From: CAVPGP01 sp963704025
GTDB lineage: Bacteria; Actinomycetota; Thermoleophilia; Gaiellales; Gaiellaceae
NCBI GenBank assembly: GCA_963704025.1
Contig: CAVPGP010000002.1
Coordinates: 992,001 to 1,056,000 of the forward strand
DNA length: 64,000 bases
Reading direction: 5' to 3'
Shown: positions 24,360 through 33,290 of the stretch, piece by piece
Position numbering within the stretch: position 1 is the stretch's first letter
How the letters are laid out: each line of letters starts with the position of its first letter
The notes under the pieces: model-generated
Databases searched by the model: none
Seen by the model: only the letters and a program-made list of their open reading frames with translations
What the model was told of the DNA's origin: nothing
Program-made: the position numbers and the translations under genes

Positions 24360-24845
24360 CTACGCGGCGGCTGCCGCGGGGAATCGCTCCAGGATCCAGT
24401 CCGCGTCGAGCGGGCGTCGCCGGTACGACTTGCCGCCGAGCGTGGCGTAGTCGCCGGTGCGGGGATCCATGGCGAGACGCGCCTCGATCGGGAAGTAGCG
24501 GTTGTGCCGGTCGATCAGGTCGTTGACCTCGAAGAAGCCCCAGCGCTCCGCCACTCGGGGCCATCGGTCGCGCGGAGTCGACTCGTACGCCTCTCTCAAA
24601 CGGTCCAGATGCTCGCGCGTGAGCTCGTCGATCGTCCGCAGGCGCACCATGTACGGGAGCGGACCGCCGAGCGCCCCGATGTACGAGGCCGCATCCGGAG
24701 CCGCCGGGCGGAGGCGCTGTCGCAGCGGCCTCCCCCGCAGCGGGTTGAACGTGTCGCCGGCGACCTCGCGCCCTTCGCGCTCGTCCCGCCAGGTCCTCGT
24801 CTGCTCGCCGAGCAGCTGGTCCGCCACGGTCTCCTTCACGTTCAT
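24360..24845 (-). CDS. Conserved-looking hypothetical protein between priA and def
   Basis: 161 residues, soluble, basic at its edges. Segments that look structured are SYIGALGGPLPYMVRLRTID, LTREHLDRLREAYESTPRDR, WGFFEVNDLIDRHNRYFPIE and ARLAMDPRTGDYATLGGKSY. The ATG at 24845 sits seven bases after the priA stop, and the stop lies nine bases before def, so it is part of the run. The His and Arg of DLIDRHNRYFPIE and the Arg-rich end suggest nucleic-acid or phosphate binding, but this is only composition. Family not recognised. Confidence 0.7.
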   Translation of the reverse strand: MNVKETVADQLLGEQTRTWRDEREGREVAGDTFNPLRGRPLRQRLRPAAPDAASYIGALGGPLPYMVRLRTIDELTREHLDRLREAYESTPRDRWPRVAERWGFFEVNDLIDRHNRYFPIEARLAMDPRTGDYATLGGKSYRRRPLDADWILERFPAAAAA

Positions 24846-24852
24846 ATTCTGC

Positions 24853-26781
24853 CTAGAGGCTCTGGGGGTCCACGTCGACTACCGCCTGCAAGCCGGCCCT
24901 CCGCATCGCCGGCGCACCGGCCGAGAGGAGCTGCGCCGCCCGGGCGGCGATCGTCCGCGGCTGGTCGGTCTTCGCCACGAGCTGCGCGCGGTGGCGACCG
25001 CGCAGGCGGAGGAGCGGTGCGGGGCCGAGGAGCTCCGCCCCCTTCATCGCCGACTTCAGCTCCTCCAGCGCCCGGAGCGGAGCAGCCTCGTCGGGGCCCG
25101 AGACGAGGATCCGGACGATGTGCTTGAAGGGCGGATAGCCGAGCTCGCGGCGCCGCTCGAGCTCACCGTCGTTGAAAGACGCGACGTCGTGCCGCTGCGC
25201 GAGCGCGATCGGCCGCGCGTCGGGCTGGAACGTCTGCACGATCACGCGACCCGGTGCGTCGCGGCCGCTGCGGCCGGCAAGCTGTGTGATCAGCTGGAAC
25301 GTTCGCTCCTCGGCGCGGAAGTCCGGCAGCCCGAGGCCGGTGTCCGCATCGACGACGGCCGCCAGCGCGACGTTGGAGAAGTGGTGGCCCTTGGCGACCA
25401 TCTGCGTGCCGATCAGCACGGCCCGGTCCGCCTCGGCGAACCGTCTCAGCGTGGCGGCGAGCGCGTCCGGCTTCTCGGCGGTGTCCGCGTCGAGTCGCAC
25501 CACCTCCAGCCCCGGGACGGCCTTCGCCAGCTCGCGCTCGAGCCTCTGCGTGCCGGCGCCGAGGCGTGCGAGCTCGACCGAGCGGCACGCGGGACACTCG
25601 TCCGGGGCAGCCTCCGCGTGACCGCAGTGGTGGCAGCGGAGAGACGTGTCGCCGTGTAGCACGAGCGCCACGTCGCAATTCGGACACCGGAGGGTCAGGC
25701 CGCACGCGCGGCAGTGGAGCGCCGGCGCGACCCCGCGCCGGTTCAGGAGCAGGATCGCCTTGCCGCCGTGCTCCGCGACTCGACCGAGCTCCTTGAGCAG
25801 CGGCGCCGAGAGCGGATAGCCCGCTTCGCGGCGGAGATCGACGACGCGGACCGGAGGCAGCTCTCCCGCGATCCGCCCGCCGAGCTCGAGCCGCTCGAGC
25901 GCCGCCCAGCTCTCCGGACGCGGGGTGGCGGAGCCGTAGACGGCGACCGCACCTTCGAGCGCGGCGCGCTTCGCAGCCACGGTTCGCGCGTCGTAGCGCG
26001 GGTCGGAGTCCTGCTTGTAGGAGGCGTCGTGCTCCTCGTCGACGACGACGAGCCCGAGACCGCGCACGGGAGCGAAGATCGCCGAGCGCGCGCCGACGAC
26101 GATCCGTGCCTCACCTGACGCGATGCGCTCGCGCTCGTCGCGGCGCTCCGCCTCCGTCAGGCCCGAGTGGAGGATCGCGACCCCGTCGCCGAACCGCGCT
26201 CGGAAGCGCCCCACGGTCTGTGGCGCGAGCGCGATCTCCGGCACGAGCACGATCGCGCCGAGACCGCGCTCGAGCGCCGCGGCCGAGGCCTGCAGGTAGA
26301 CCTCCGTCTTCCCGGACCCCGTCGCTCCGTGAAGGAGGAAGTGGCCGCCGCCGGCGTCGAGCTTCGCCACGATCCGGCCGACCGCCGCGCACTGCTCCGG
26401 AGAGAGCTCCTCCGGCTCGGCCTCCCCTTCGAGGGCCTGCCCGCGCTCGGCAGGCGGGGCCTGCTGCTTGCGGCGCTTCCGCTTCTCCGGAGCAACGAGC
26501 GCGAGCGTGCGCGCCGGTGTCGATCCGTAGTAGTCAGCGAGCCAGAGCGCGAGATCCACGAGCGGCGCGGGCACCTCGCCGAGGACAGCATCGATCGCGA
26601 CCGCAGTCACGCCGTCCGGCGGCGCGGCCACGAGCCCGACGACGACCCCCCTCCGGCGACCGCGTCCGAACGGCACCGAGACGACGGCGCCCTTCTCCAC
26701 CTCGTCGGGGACGAGGTACGTGAAGTCCCGCGCGAGCGCCCGCGCCGTCACCAGCGGGTAGACGGACGCGAAACGGGTCAC
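24853..26781 (-). CDS. priA: Primosomal replication-restart helicase PriA
   Basis: 642 residues from GTG 26781, which overlaps the flippase stop (GTGA). The N-terminal DNA-binding part has FTYLVPDEVEKGAVVSVPFG. Helicase motifs: LLHGATGSGKTEVYLQA (Walker A), LVPEIALAPQTVGRF, VVVDEEHDASYKQDS (DEEH), YGSATPRPESW, ALIG-type VLIGTQMVAKGHHFSNVALA and QLAGRSGRDAPGRVIVQT. Eight zinc-binding cysteines lie in CRACGLTLRCPNCDVAL and CHHCGHAEAAPDECPACRS. Some actinobacterial PriA proteins have degenerate helicase motifs; this one keeps them. Restarts stalled forks by loading the replicative helicase. Confidence 0.95.
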   Translation of the reverse strand: MTRFASVYPLVTARALARDFTYLVPDEVEKGAVVSVPFGRGRRRGVVVGLVAAPPDGVTAVAIDAVLGEVPAPLVDLALWLADYYGSTPARTLALVAPEKRKRRKQQAPPAERGQALEGEAEPEELSPEQCAAVGRIVAKLDAGGGHFLLHGATGSGKTEVYLQASAAALERGLGAIVLVPEIALAPQTVGRFRARFGDGVAILHSGLTEAERRDERERIASGEARIVVGARSAIFAPVRGLGLVVVDEEHDASYKQDSDPRYDARTVAAKRAALEGAVAVYGSATPRPESWAALERLELGGRIAGELPPVRVVDLRREAGYPLSAPLLKELGRVAEHGGKAILLLNRRGVAPALHCRACGLTLRCPNCDVALVLHGDTSLRCHHCGHAEAAPDECPACRSVELARLGAGTQRLERELAKAVPGLEVVRLDADTAEKPDALAATLRRFAEADRAVLIGTQMVAKGHHFSNVALAAVVDADTGLGLPDFRAEERTFQLITQLAGRSGRDAPGRVIVQTFQPDARPIALAQRHDVASFNDGELERRRELGYPPFKHIVRILVSGPDEAAPLRALEELKSAMKGAELLGPAPLLRLRGRHRAQLVAKTDQPRTIAARAAQLLSAGAPAMRRAGLQAVVDVDPQSL

Positions 26782-27725
26782 GAAGAGGTTTCCGCCTCGG
26801 CCTTGCCCTGGGTGCGCAGGCGCTTCCAGGAGAAGCTTCGGGTCATCAGCGCGATCGCGGCGAAGCCGAGCACGACGTTGCAGACGAGGGTCGCGATGTA
26901 CATGCCGACGCTGAAGGAGAGCAACAGGGTCGTCGACAGGGCCTTGTTGCGGAACACGAAGACGAGCAGCCCCTGCTTCGTCCCGGCGCCGCCCGGAGTC
27001 GCGGGGAAGAGCGTCGCGAGCGAGTCGACCACCTGGACGAGCAGGGCGTTGTGCAGGGACGCCTCGACGTGGAACGCCTCGAGGAAGAAATACAGCGCCG
27101 CGATCCGGAAGACCCAGCTCACTGCCTGCCAGAGCAGCACCTGACGCACGAAGCGCGGGGGGTCGCGAAGGATCGCGAACCCGAGCCGGACGTGCTCCCA
27201 GAACGCCGTCACACGCCGTCGCGCCCACAGGACCAGCACGAGCGCCGCGAGCGCCAGCCCGGCGAGCCCGATCAACGTGGCGGTGTAGTGGTCGAGGAAG
27301 AAGCGCCAGTCGACGCTCGGCAGCCTCGAGTAGACCTCATGGGTCGGCAGCACGCCGATCGCGAGCGCCCAGATCATCAGGCCCGCGGCGACGACGAAGT
27401 CGAAGACGGTCTCCACGATCAGCGTCGGTGTCAGGGTCGCGTAGGTCGAGTCGCGAACCCGGTGCTTCACCAGCACGAGCTTCACGATGTCGCCGCCCCG
27501 GGCCGGCGCGATCGAGTTCACGCCGACGCCTGCCAGGTAGGCGCCGAAGACCGTGCCGAGCCGCACCGGGCTCTCCGGATAGGCCGCGCGGATGATGTTC
27601 CGCCACGCGATCGCCCGGAAGAAGAGCTTGGCGACGTGGAGGGCGAGCGCCACCATGAGCGCGCCCCAGCCGACCGCTGCCAGGTGGCCGAAGAAGACGT
27701 CGACGGCATGGAAGAACGCGCCCAT
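26778..27725 (-). CDS. Flippase-like integral membrane protein (LPG_synthase_TM / UPF0104)
   Basis: 315 residues with about eight membrane helices. FGAYLAGVGVNSIAPARGGD is the conserved loop after the second helix, and LATLFPATPGGAGTKQGLLV near residue 250 is the family hallmark. Members are flippase-domain relatives of MprF acting on lipids or polyprenyl-linked sugars; the substrate here is unknown. First gene of the 13-gene minus-strand run. A cytoplasmic C-tail (KRLRTQGKAEAETSS) ends four bases into priA. Confidence 0.88.
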   Translation of the reverse strand: MGAFFHAVDVFFGHLAAVGWGALMVALALHVAKLFFRAIAWRNIIRAAYPESPVRLGTVFGAYLAGVGVNSIAPARGGDIVKLVLVKHRVRDSTYATLTPTLIVETVFDFVVAAGLMIWALAIGVLPTHEVYSRLPSVDWRFFLDHYTATLIGLAGLALAALVLVLWARRRVTAFWEHVRLGFAILRDPPRFVRQVLLWQAVSWVFRIAALYFFLEAFHVEASLHNALLVQVVDSLATLFPATPGGAGTKQGLLVFVFRNKALSTTLLLSFSVGMYIATLVCNVVLGFAAIALMTRSFSWKRLRTQGKAEAETSS

Positions 27726-27770
27726 GAACGTCCAGTCTGCCCGTCGGGTCGGGCGCTAGTTGGGAATCGG

Positions 27771-28604
27771 CTAGGCGCCTGCGGCGACGAGCACGAAGTC
27801 GGTGGCGAAGCCGAGGAAGATCCCGGCGACGAGCGACCACGCGACGAGCGTCGGCAGCGCGTACTTGCGGCAGACGTTGAAGAGCTCGATCACGACGAAG
27901 AGGATCGAGCCGGCGGCGACGGTGAAGAAGGCGACCTGCAGCGTCTCGCTCACCCAGGCCTGGCCGATCACGGTGCCGAGGAACGTCGGTCCGCCGCCGA
28001 TCAGGCCGAGCAGCGCCAGGAAGCCCCAGCTCGGGCGCTCGGACTCGCCACCGAGCGGGCCGACGATGCCGAAGCCCTCCGTTGCGTTGTGAAGCGCGAA
28101 GCCGATGATCAGGACGAGCGCGAGGCTGATCTCGTCCGAGGCGGCCGACTGGCCGATCGCAAGGCCCTCGCCGAAGTTGTGCAGTCCGATGCCGGTCGCG
28201 ATCAGGAGCGCGAGCCGCCGCCCCGGCGTCAGCGTCTCGAGCCATGTGCGCTCGCGGTACTCCTCGATCGCCGCCGCGCCGGGGCCGATCAGGCGGGAGC
28301 CCCGCTTGCCGGCCATCCAGCGGTCGTAGTAGACGAGGCCCATGAAGCCGAGGATGAACCCGGCCGAGGCGATCGGAGCGAGCTCCGTGAGCCGGCTCCA
28401 GTTGTGCTCCTCCGCCGCCACCTCCACCGGCTCGATGCCGTGGCCGAGCACGTCCCAGAGCAGGAAGATCAGGATCCCCGTCGCGAACGCGCCGAGGGCG
28501 GCGCGCACCCGGATGCTCAGGTTGCTGACGCGCCCGAGCGGCAGCCCGAGGAAGATGGTGAAGCCGGCGATTGCGCCGAGAACGAGAGTCTGCGTCGTGC
28601 TCAT
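27771..28604 (-). CDS. ZIP-family metal transporter
   Basis: 277 residues with eight helices. The metal-binding helices IATGIGLHNFGEGLAIGQSA and LIIGFALHNATEGFGIVGPL carry the ZIP signatures HNxxEG in helices IV and V. A His/Glu-containing loop (HGIEPVEVAAEEHNW) lies between early helices. It likely imports or balances Zn, Mn or Fe. Transcribed divergently from the DtxR/MntR regulator, with a perfect operator between, so metal-dependent repression is expected. Confidence 0.92.
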   Translation of the reverse strand: MSTTQTLVLGAIAGFTIFLGLPLGRVSNLSIRVRAALGAFATGILIFLLWDVLGHGIEPVEVAAEEHNWSRLTELAPIASAGFILGFMGLVYYDRWMAGKRGSRLIGPGAAAIEEYRERTWLETLTPGRRLALLIATGIGLHNFGEGLAIGQSAASDEISLALVLIIGFALHNATEGFGIVGPLGGESERPSWGFLALLGLIGGGPTFLGTVIGQAWVSETLQVAFFTVAAGSILFVVIELFNVCRKYALPTLVAWSLVAGIFLGFATDFVLVAAGA

Positions 28605-28655
28605 GTCGTGGTCATGTCGTGCTCATCGAGTCTGTAAGTCGCTCCGGAGGTCCGT

Positions 28656-28673
28656 TGTAAGGCTGACCTTACA
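28656..28673. promoter_or_regulatory. DtxR/MntR-type operator, TGTAAGG-N4-CCTTACA
   Basis: A perfect inverted repeat with seven-base arms around CTGA, in the 96-bp gap between the ZIP gene and the regulator. A second half-site (TGTAAG, 28633-28638) lies nearer the ZIP gene. TATCAT at 28688-28693, 15 bases downstream of the repeat, is a plausible -10 for the regulator, so binding would overlap that promoter. The sequence resembles known DtxR-family boxes (TTAGG / CCTAA type). Confidence 0.8.
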
Positions 28674-28700
28674 CGAACCGCGCGGCCTATCATCGCCTCT

Positions 28701-29387
28701 ATGGCCCAGGGACATTCAACGGACGAGTACCTGGAGACCATCTACTTCCTGGCGAACCCGATCGGCGAGTACCGGCCGAGCACGGTCGGCCCCCCGGCGC
28801 TGGCCTCGCGCGTCGCCGAGATGCTCGGCGTCTCGCGCGCGTCCGCCGGGGAGATGCTGAAGCGGCTCGAGGCGGAGGGCCTCGTCGAGCGCGGCGAGCG
28901 GAAGGAGGCGATCCTGACGCCGGCCGGGCAGGAGCGCGCCGCGCGCGTGGTGCGCAAGCACCGGATCATCGAGCGGCTGCTGACGGACTTCATGGGCTAC
29001 ACGGCCGCCGAGGCGCACGTGCACGCGGACGAGCTCGGCGACACGTTCAACGACGACATGGTGGAGCGGATCCGCGAGCGGCTCGGCAACCCGGAGCGCT
29101 GTCCGCACGGCTGGCCGGTCGAGCCCGACGCGGAGAAGGCGGAGAACCCGGACCTGGCTCCGCTCTCGGCGCTCGGGCCGGGGACGCATGCGACGGTCGT
29201 CCGCCTGGCCGAGCACGACGGCGAACTCCTGCACTGGTTCTACGACGAGGGACTCGGCCCGGGGACGGAGCTCGAGCTGCGGTCGGCCCAGCGGGCGGCC
29301 GGGCAGTTCACCGTACACGTGAACGGCGCCGACAAGGCCGTCTCGGAGAAGGCGGCCGAGGGCCTCTTCGTGCGCCCGGCGTCTTGA
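28701..29387 (+). CDS. DtxR/MntR-family metal-dependent repressor
   Basis: 228 residues with three domains. Winged helix (1-75): TDEYLETIYFLANPIGEYRP, LASRVAEMLGVSRASAGEML, KRLEAEGLVERGERKEAILT. Dimerisation and metal domain (75-145): RVVRKHRIIERLLTDFMGYT with E/H ligands, AHVHADELGDTFNDDMVERI, RLGNPERCPHGWPV (the NPxxCPHG motif of the family). The C-terminal FeoA/SH3-like domain has LGPGTHATVVRLAEHDGELL. Probably senses Mn or Fe and represses the divergent ZIP gene and itself. Confidence 0.94.
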   Translation: MAQGHSTDEYLETIYFLANPIGEYRPSTVGPPALASRVAEMLGVSRASAGEMLKRLEAEGLVERGERKEAILTPAGQERAARVVRKHRIIERLLTDFMGYTAAEAHVHADELGDTFNDDMVERIRERLGNPERCPHGWPVEPDAEKAENPDLAPLSALGPGTHATVVRLAEHDGELLHWFYDEGLGPGTELELRSAQRAAGQFTVHVNGADKAVSEKAAEGLFVRPAS

Positions 29388-29564
29388 TCACAAGCTCATG
29401 CACACAGCGCTCTGCGGTCCGGCGAGGGCGCATGCAGCGGTTTGCGTGTACCTCGGACCCGTGTTGAACGGACCGAACTCGACCAGGCCACAGGACGTCA
29501 ATACACCGAAGGCGATGGCCGCCGTCGCGCGAGCGCTGCTCGCTACGGGTCTTCCGGAGCTCCG

Positions 29565-30812
29565 CTAGGCGGTGGCGACGGCGTCGAGCCCGGCCGCCTC
29601 GCGCAGCGCCTCGGCCTTGTCCGTCCGCTCCCACGTGAAGTCGTGGTCGGAGCGGCCGAAGTGCCCGTAAGCGGCCGTCTTCGCGTAGATCGGGCGGCGC
29701 AGGTCGAGGTCGCGCAGGATCGCCGCGGGACGCAGGTCGAAGTGCTCCGAGACGAGCTCCTCGATCTGGGGGAGCGGCACGTTCTCAGTCCCGAAGCACT
29801 CCACGAGGACCGAGAACGGACGCGCGACGCCGATCGCATAGGCGACCTGCACCTGGCAGCGATCTGCGAGCCCGGCTGCCACGACGTTCTTCGCCACGTA
29901 GCGGGCGGCGTAGGCGGCGGAGCGGTCGACCTTCGTCGGGTCCTTGCCGGAGAAGGCGCCGCCGCCGTGTGGGGCTGCGCCGCCGTACGTGTCGACGATG
30001 ATCTTCCGGCCGGTGAGCCCCGTATCCCCCATCGGGCCGCCGAGGACGAACTTGCCCGTGGGGTTGACGTAGAAGAAGGACGGATCCTCGAGCCGCTTGT
30101 CGTCGTAGAGCGCGTGCGGCAGGATCGGCCGCAGCACCTGGTCGGCGAGGTCCGGCTTGATCAGCGCCTCCGGGTCGAGCCCTTCGCGGTGCTGCGTCGA
30201 GATCAACACCCGCTCGATCTCGACCGGCCGGCGGCGGCCGTCCTCGCCCTCCTCGTACCGGACGGAGACCTGCGCCTTGCCGTCGGGCCGGAGATAGGGG
30301 AGCACGTCGGCCTTGCGCACCTCGGACAGCCGCTTCGTGATCTTGTGGGCGAGCATGATCGGCAGCGGCATGAGCTCCGGTGTCTCGTTCGAGGCGTAGC
30401 CGAACATCATCCCCTGGTCGCCCGCCCCCACCCGGTCGAGCGGATCGTCGTCGCCCGGCTCGTGGTGGGCCTCGTACGACTCGTCCACCCCCTGCGCGAT
30501 GTCCGGGGACTGCTCGTCGAGCGCCACGATCACGCCGCATGTCTCGGCGTCGAAGCCGTACTTCGCGCGCGTGTAGCCGATGTCGGCCACCGTCCGTCGG
30601 ACGAGGCGCGGGATGTCGATGTAGCAGTCGGTCGTGATCTCCCCCGCGACCACGACGAGCCCCGTCGTGATCAGCGTCTCGCAAGCGACGCGGCTGTCCG
30701 GATCCTCGCGCAGCGCCGCGTCGAGGACGGCATCGGAGATCTGGTCGGCGATCTTGTCCGGGTGACCCTCGGTCACCGACTCGGACGTGAAGCTGAAGCT
30801 GCGAGCCGCCAT
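29565..30812 (-). CDS. metK: S-adenosylmethionine synthase
   Basis: 415 residues. FTSESVTEGHPDKIADQISD (substrate site), GAGDQGMMFGYASNET (ATP-binding hexapeptide), GGPMGDTGLTGRKIIVDTYG and GGGAFSGKDPTKVDRSAAY (P-loop-like) are all canonical. Makes SAM from methionine and ATP, which the nearby rRNA methyltransferases use. The 28-bp gap to the lipoprotein gene upstream leaves no room for a SAM riboswitch, so it is probably read through from the tyrA run. Downstream, 29388-29564 holds no supported gene apart from a weak 35-codon frame. Confidence 0.97.
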   Translation of the reverse strand: MAARSFSFTSESVTEGHPDKIADQISDAVLDAALREDPDSRVACETLITTGLVVVAGEITTDCYIDIPRLVRRTVADIGYTRAKYGFDAETCGVIVALDEQSPDIAQGVDESYEAHHEPGDDDPLDRVGAGDQGMMFGYASNETPELMPLPIMLAHKITKRLSEVRKADVLPYLRPDGKAQVSVRYEEGEDGRRRPVEIERVLISTQHREGLDPEALIKPDLADQVLRPILPHALYDDKRLEDPSFFYVNPTGKFVLGGPMGDTGLTGRKIIVDTYGGAAPHGGGAFSGKDPTKVDRSAAYAARYVAKNVVAAGLADRCQVQVAYAIGVARPFSVLVECFGTENVPLPQIEELVSEHFDLRPAAILRDLDLRRPIYAKTAAYGHFGRSDHDFTWERTDKAEALREAAGLDAVATA

Positions 30813-30840
30813 TCCGGCCGTCAGGCTACCGGAGCAGCGG

Positions 30841-32271
30841 CTACTTGATCTCGAGGAAGGCGTGCACCTCGGTCGAGCCGCCGTCCCGCGAGGCCCAGGC
30901 CAAGAGCGAGCGAAGCGGCCGCAGATTGGCCTCCACCTCGGGCGAGATCGCGTTCCCGGACCCCGAGGTGATCGAGGTGAAGGCGGCGACCGCGTCCGGG
31001 ATGTTGACGTAGAGGAAGCCGCCGTTCGACTCGGGCATGCCGGCCGCGGCGACCGCGTCCTTGTACGTCGGATCGTCGGCCAGCGAGCTGCCTCCGCCAG
31101 ACGAGAAGTCGCGAACTGCGTTCGGCGTGTCGGTGACGAGCACCTTGCCGTCGACCTCGCCGTAGTAGACCGACAGCGGGCCCAACGGGACCATAGTCAT
31201 CGGCACGCCCCCGACGCTCGTCTTCGTGGGCGAGCCTCCGCCCCCGAGCAGGGCCGCCTTCGCGGCCAGCTTGTCGAGCGTCTCGAGCGACCGCTTCGGG
31301 TCGCCGCCGAGGACCACGGTGACCTCGGGGATCGGCGTGCCCGCGGACACCCAGACGGCGGTCTCCCCGTTGAAGAGCTGCGCCAGGTCGGACAGCTTGA
31401 CGCCGAGTGCCTGCTCGATGATCGCCCCGCCCGCGCCCTGGGTCAGCTGGTCGAACGACTTCTCGTCGGCCTTGAACGTGGCGAAGAGCAGCGCGCCCTG
31501 CGGAGCCCTTTCGACCAGGTCGGAGCTGAAGTCCTTCGCGGCTCCCTGCTCGATCCCGTCGGCGACGACGCTGACCGCGGCACCGTCCGACTGCGCTTCG
31601 AGCGACGCGGCCAGCCAGTTCAGCTTGTCGAGGCCGCCGATCCCGCCGGGCACGCGTCCCTGGAACTGCTTGCGAAGGCCCTGGTTGACACCGTTGCCGT
31701 CCACGTATGCCTTTGCGAGCGCCGCGGCCGGGAGCTTGTCCATCGCCTCGATGAAGCTGCTCTTGCCCGCCAGCTTGTCGCCGCTCTGCGCGGCGCTGAA
31801 GGCGTCGAGCGCTGCTTGCGAGTCGCTGAAGACGACCCAGTCGCCGACCGTCGTGTGCTTCGCGGGCTGGTCGCCCTGCTCGAGCAGCCGGACGAACTCC
31901 TGCTTGTCTCTCGGCTGCGTCAGGCCGACGGCCTGCGAGCTCGCGTTCAGGTCGAGCACGACGATGTCGACCTCAGGCCCGACCGAGCTCTTCAGCTTCT
32001 CGATGTCGACGCCCTCCTTCGCAAGGCTCGAGCGCAGCTCCGTCAGCAGCTTCTCGCGGCCGGGGAACTTCCGCAGCAGCTCGTCCGCCTGCTCGACCTG
32101 CTCGGACGAGAGGTCCGAGTCGACCGAGACGTAGACCGCCGCCGACGCGGGCACGATCGAGGCGCCTGCGGGCGCCTGCGAGCCGCCGGTCTGCGTGGCG
32201 CCACCGCACGCTGTCGCAACCAAGAGCAGGGCGAGGAGCAGCAGAACGAGAGGCGGGGTCAGCCGGCGCAT
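30841..32271 (-). CDS. DUF3352-type lipoprotein
   Basis: 476 residues from ATG 32271. Lipoprotein signal LVLLLLALLLVATACGGATQ, with the lipid-bearing Cys after ATA. The mature part has repeated paired alpha/beta modules: IVPASAAVYVSVDSDLSSEQ, VDIVVLDLNASSQAVGLTQP, WVVFSDSQAALDAFSAAQSG, ALLFATFKADEKSFDQLTQG, VTVVLGGDPKRSLETLDKLA. This matches DUF3352 proteins, exported and of unknown role. Sits between gpsA and metK on the same strand. Confidence 0.8.
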   Translation of the reverse strand: MRRLTPPLVLLLLALLLVATACGGATQTGGSQAPAGASIVPASAAVYVSVDSDLSSEQVEQADELLRKFPGREKLLTELRSSLAKEGVDIEKLKSSVGPEVDIVVLDLNASSQAVGLTQPRDKQEFVRLLEQGDQPAKHTTVGDWVVFSDSQAALDAFSAAQSGDKLAGKSSFIEAMDKLPAAALAKAYVDGNGVNQGLRKQFQGRVPGGIGGLDKLNWLAASLEAQSDGAAVSVVADGIEQGAAKDFSSDLVERAPQGALLFATFKADEKSFDQLTQGAGGAIIEQALGVKLSDLAQLFNGETAVWVSAGTPIPEVTVVLGGDPKRSLETLDKLAAKAALLGGGGSPTKTSVGGVPMTMVPLGPLSVYYGEVDGKVLVTDTPNAVRDFSSGGGSSLADDPTYKDAVAAAGMPESNGGFLYVNIPDAVAAFTSITSGSGNAISPEVEANLRPLRSLLAWASRDGGSTEVHAFLEIK

Positions 32272-32333
32272 CGGATCGCAGGATACTCCGCTCGGCGGCC
32301 GCCCCACGTCCCGCTTCCGGGTCATCTTGCGAT

Positions 32334-33290
32334 CTATTCCTCGGTCGGCCGCCGGCCCATCAGACCGGCCGCGAGCTCGTGGATCGAGCGGCCGTCGAGC
32401 ACGGAGCAGACGCCTTCCGTGATCGGCAGCTCGATCCCGAGCCGATGCGAGAGATCGCGCAGCACCGGCGCCGTCGTCAGCCCTTCGACGACCTGGCCGA
32501 TCTCGGCGACCGCCTCCTCCGGAGTCGCGCCGCGCGCGATCAGCTCCCCGGCGCGGCGGTTGCGGCCGCTCGGGTGCCAGCACGTGACGATCAGATCGCC
32601 CATGCCCGCGAGCCCCGCGAACGTCTCGGCGCGGGCCCCGCACGCCTCGCCCAGGCGCGCCATCTCGACGAGGCCGCGGGTGATGAGCGCCGACTTGGCG
32701 TTGTCGCCGACCCTCAGCCCGTCCACGGCGCCGGCCGCGAGCGCGATCACGTTCTTGGCGGCGGCGCACAGCTCGACGCCGATCAGGTCGGTGTTCGAGT
32801 AGACGCGGAAGACACCGGAGTTGAGCGCCTCCTGGAGCTCGAGCGCGAGCTCCTCGTCCTCGCTCGCCACGACGCTCGCGCCCGGCAGGCCGGCGGCCAC
32901 CTCCTCGGCCATGTTCGGGCCGGAGAGCACCGCCACGCCGCGGCCCTCGATCAGCGTCGAGAGCCGGTTGCCGGTCGCCGGGTCGAGGCCCTTCGTAAGG
33001 CTGAGCACCGGCGCACTCCCGGGCAGGGAGGCGGCGACCAAGGAGAACGCCTTGCTCGGGACGGCGAGCACGATGAGCTCCGCGTCCGCGAACGGCGCCT
33101 CGGCGATCGTGGCCGGCTCGATGTCGCCCACGAAGACGTCCTTCATGTAGCGCGGGTTCCGTCCGGTCTCCTGGAGCGCCGCAGCCTGCTCAGGATCGCG
33201 GCAGGCGAGCGTCACGTCGTGGCCGCGGTCCTTGAGGAGCCGCGCGAACGCCGTCCCCCACGACCCGCACCCGACGACAACGACGTTCAC
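32334..33290 (-). CDS. gpsA: Glycerol-3-phosphate dehydrogenase [NAD(P)+]
   Basis: 318 residues from GTG 33290 in the der stop (GTGA). VVVVGCGSWGTAFARLLKDR (Rossmann), LTKGLDPATGNRLSTLIEGR, AVLSGPNMAEEVAAGLPGAS, the catalytic Lys in LCAAAKNVIALAAGAVDGLR, and TFAGLAGMGDLIVTCWHPSG. Makes glycerol 3-phosphate for phospholipids, the substrate used ahead of the PlsC-type acyltransferase encoded two genes upstream. Confidence 0.96.
   Translation of the reverse strand: MNVVVVGCGSWGTAFARLLKDRGHDVTLACRDPEQAAALQETGRNPRYMKDVFVGDIEPATIAEAPFADAELIVLAVPSKAFSLVAASLPGSAPVLSLTKGLDPATGNRLSTLIEGRGVAVLSGPNMAEEVAAGLPGASVVASEDEELALELQEALNSGVFRVYSNTDLIGVELCAAAKNVIALAAGAVDGLRVGDNAKSALITRGLVEMARLGEACGARAETFAGLAGMGDLIVTCWHPSGRNRRAGELIARGATPEEAVAEIGQVVEGLTTAPVLRDLSHRLGIELPITEGVCSVLDGRSIHELAAGLMGRRPTEE

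Noticed and set aside
26157..26591. Frame with Ser/Arg-rich helicase-like layout
   Set aside because: Frame-shifted shadow of priA with low-complexity composition.
24853..27228. PriA of 791 residues
   Set aside because: The first 149 residues are the flippase gene in another frame; the GTG at 26781 overlaps the flippase stop.
29461..29567. 35-codon plus-strand frame between the metal regulator and metK
   Set aside because: Weak GTG start, no ribosome site and overlap with the metK stop; not enough to call a gene.
30813..30840. SAM riboswitch in front of metK
   Set aside because: The gap is 28 bases, far too short.
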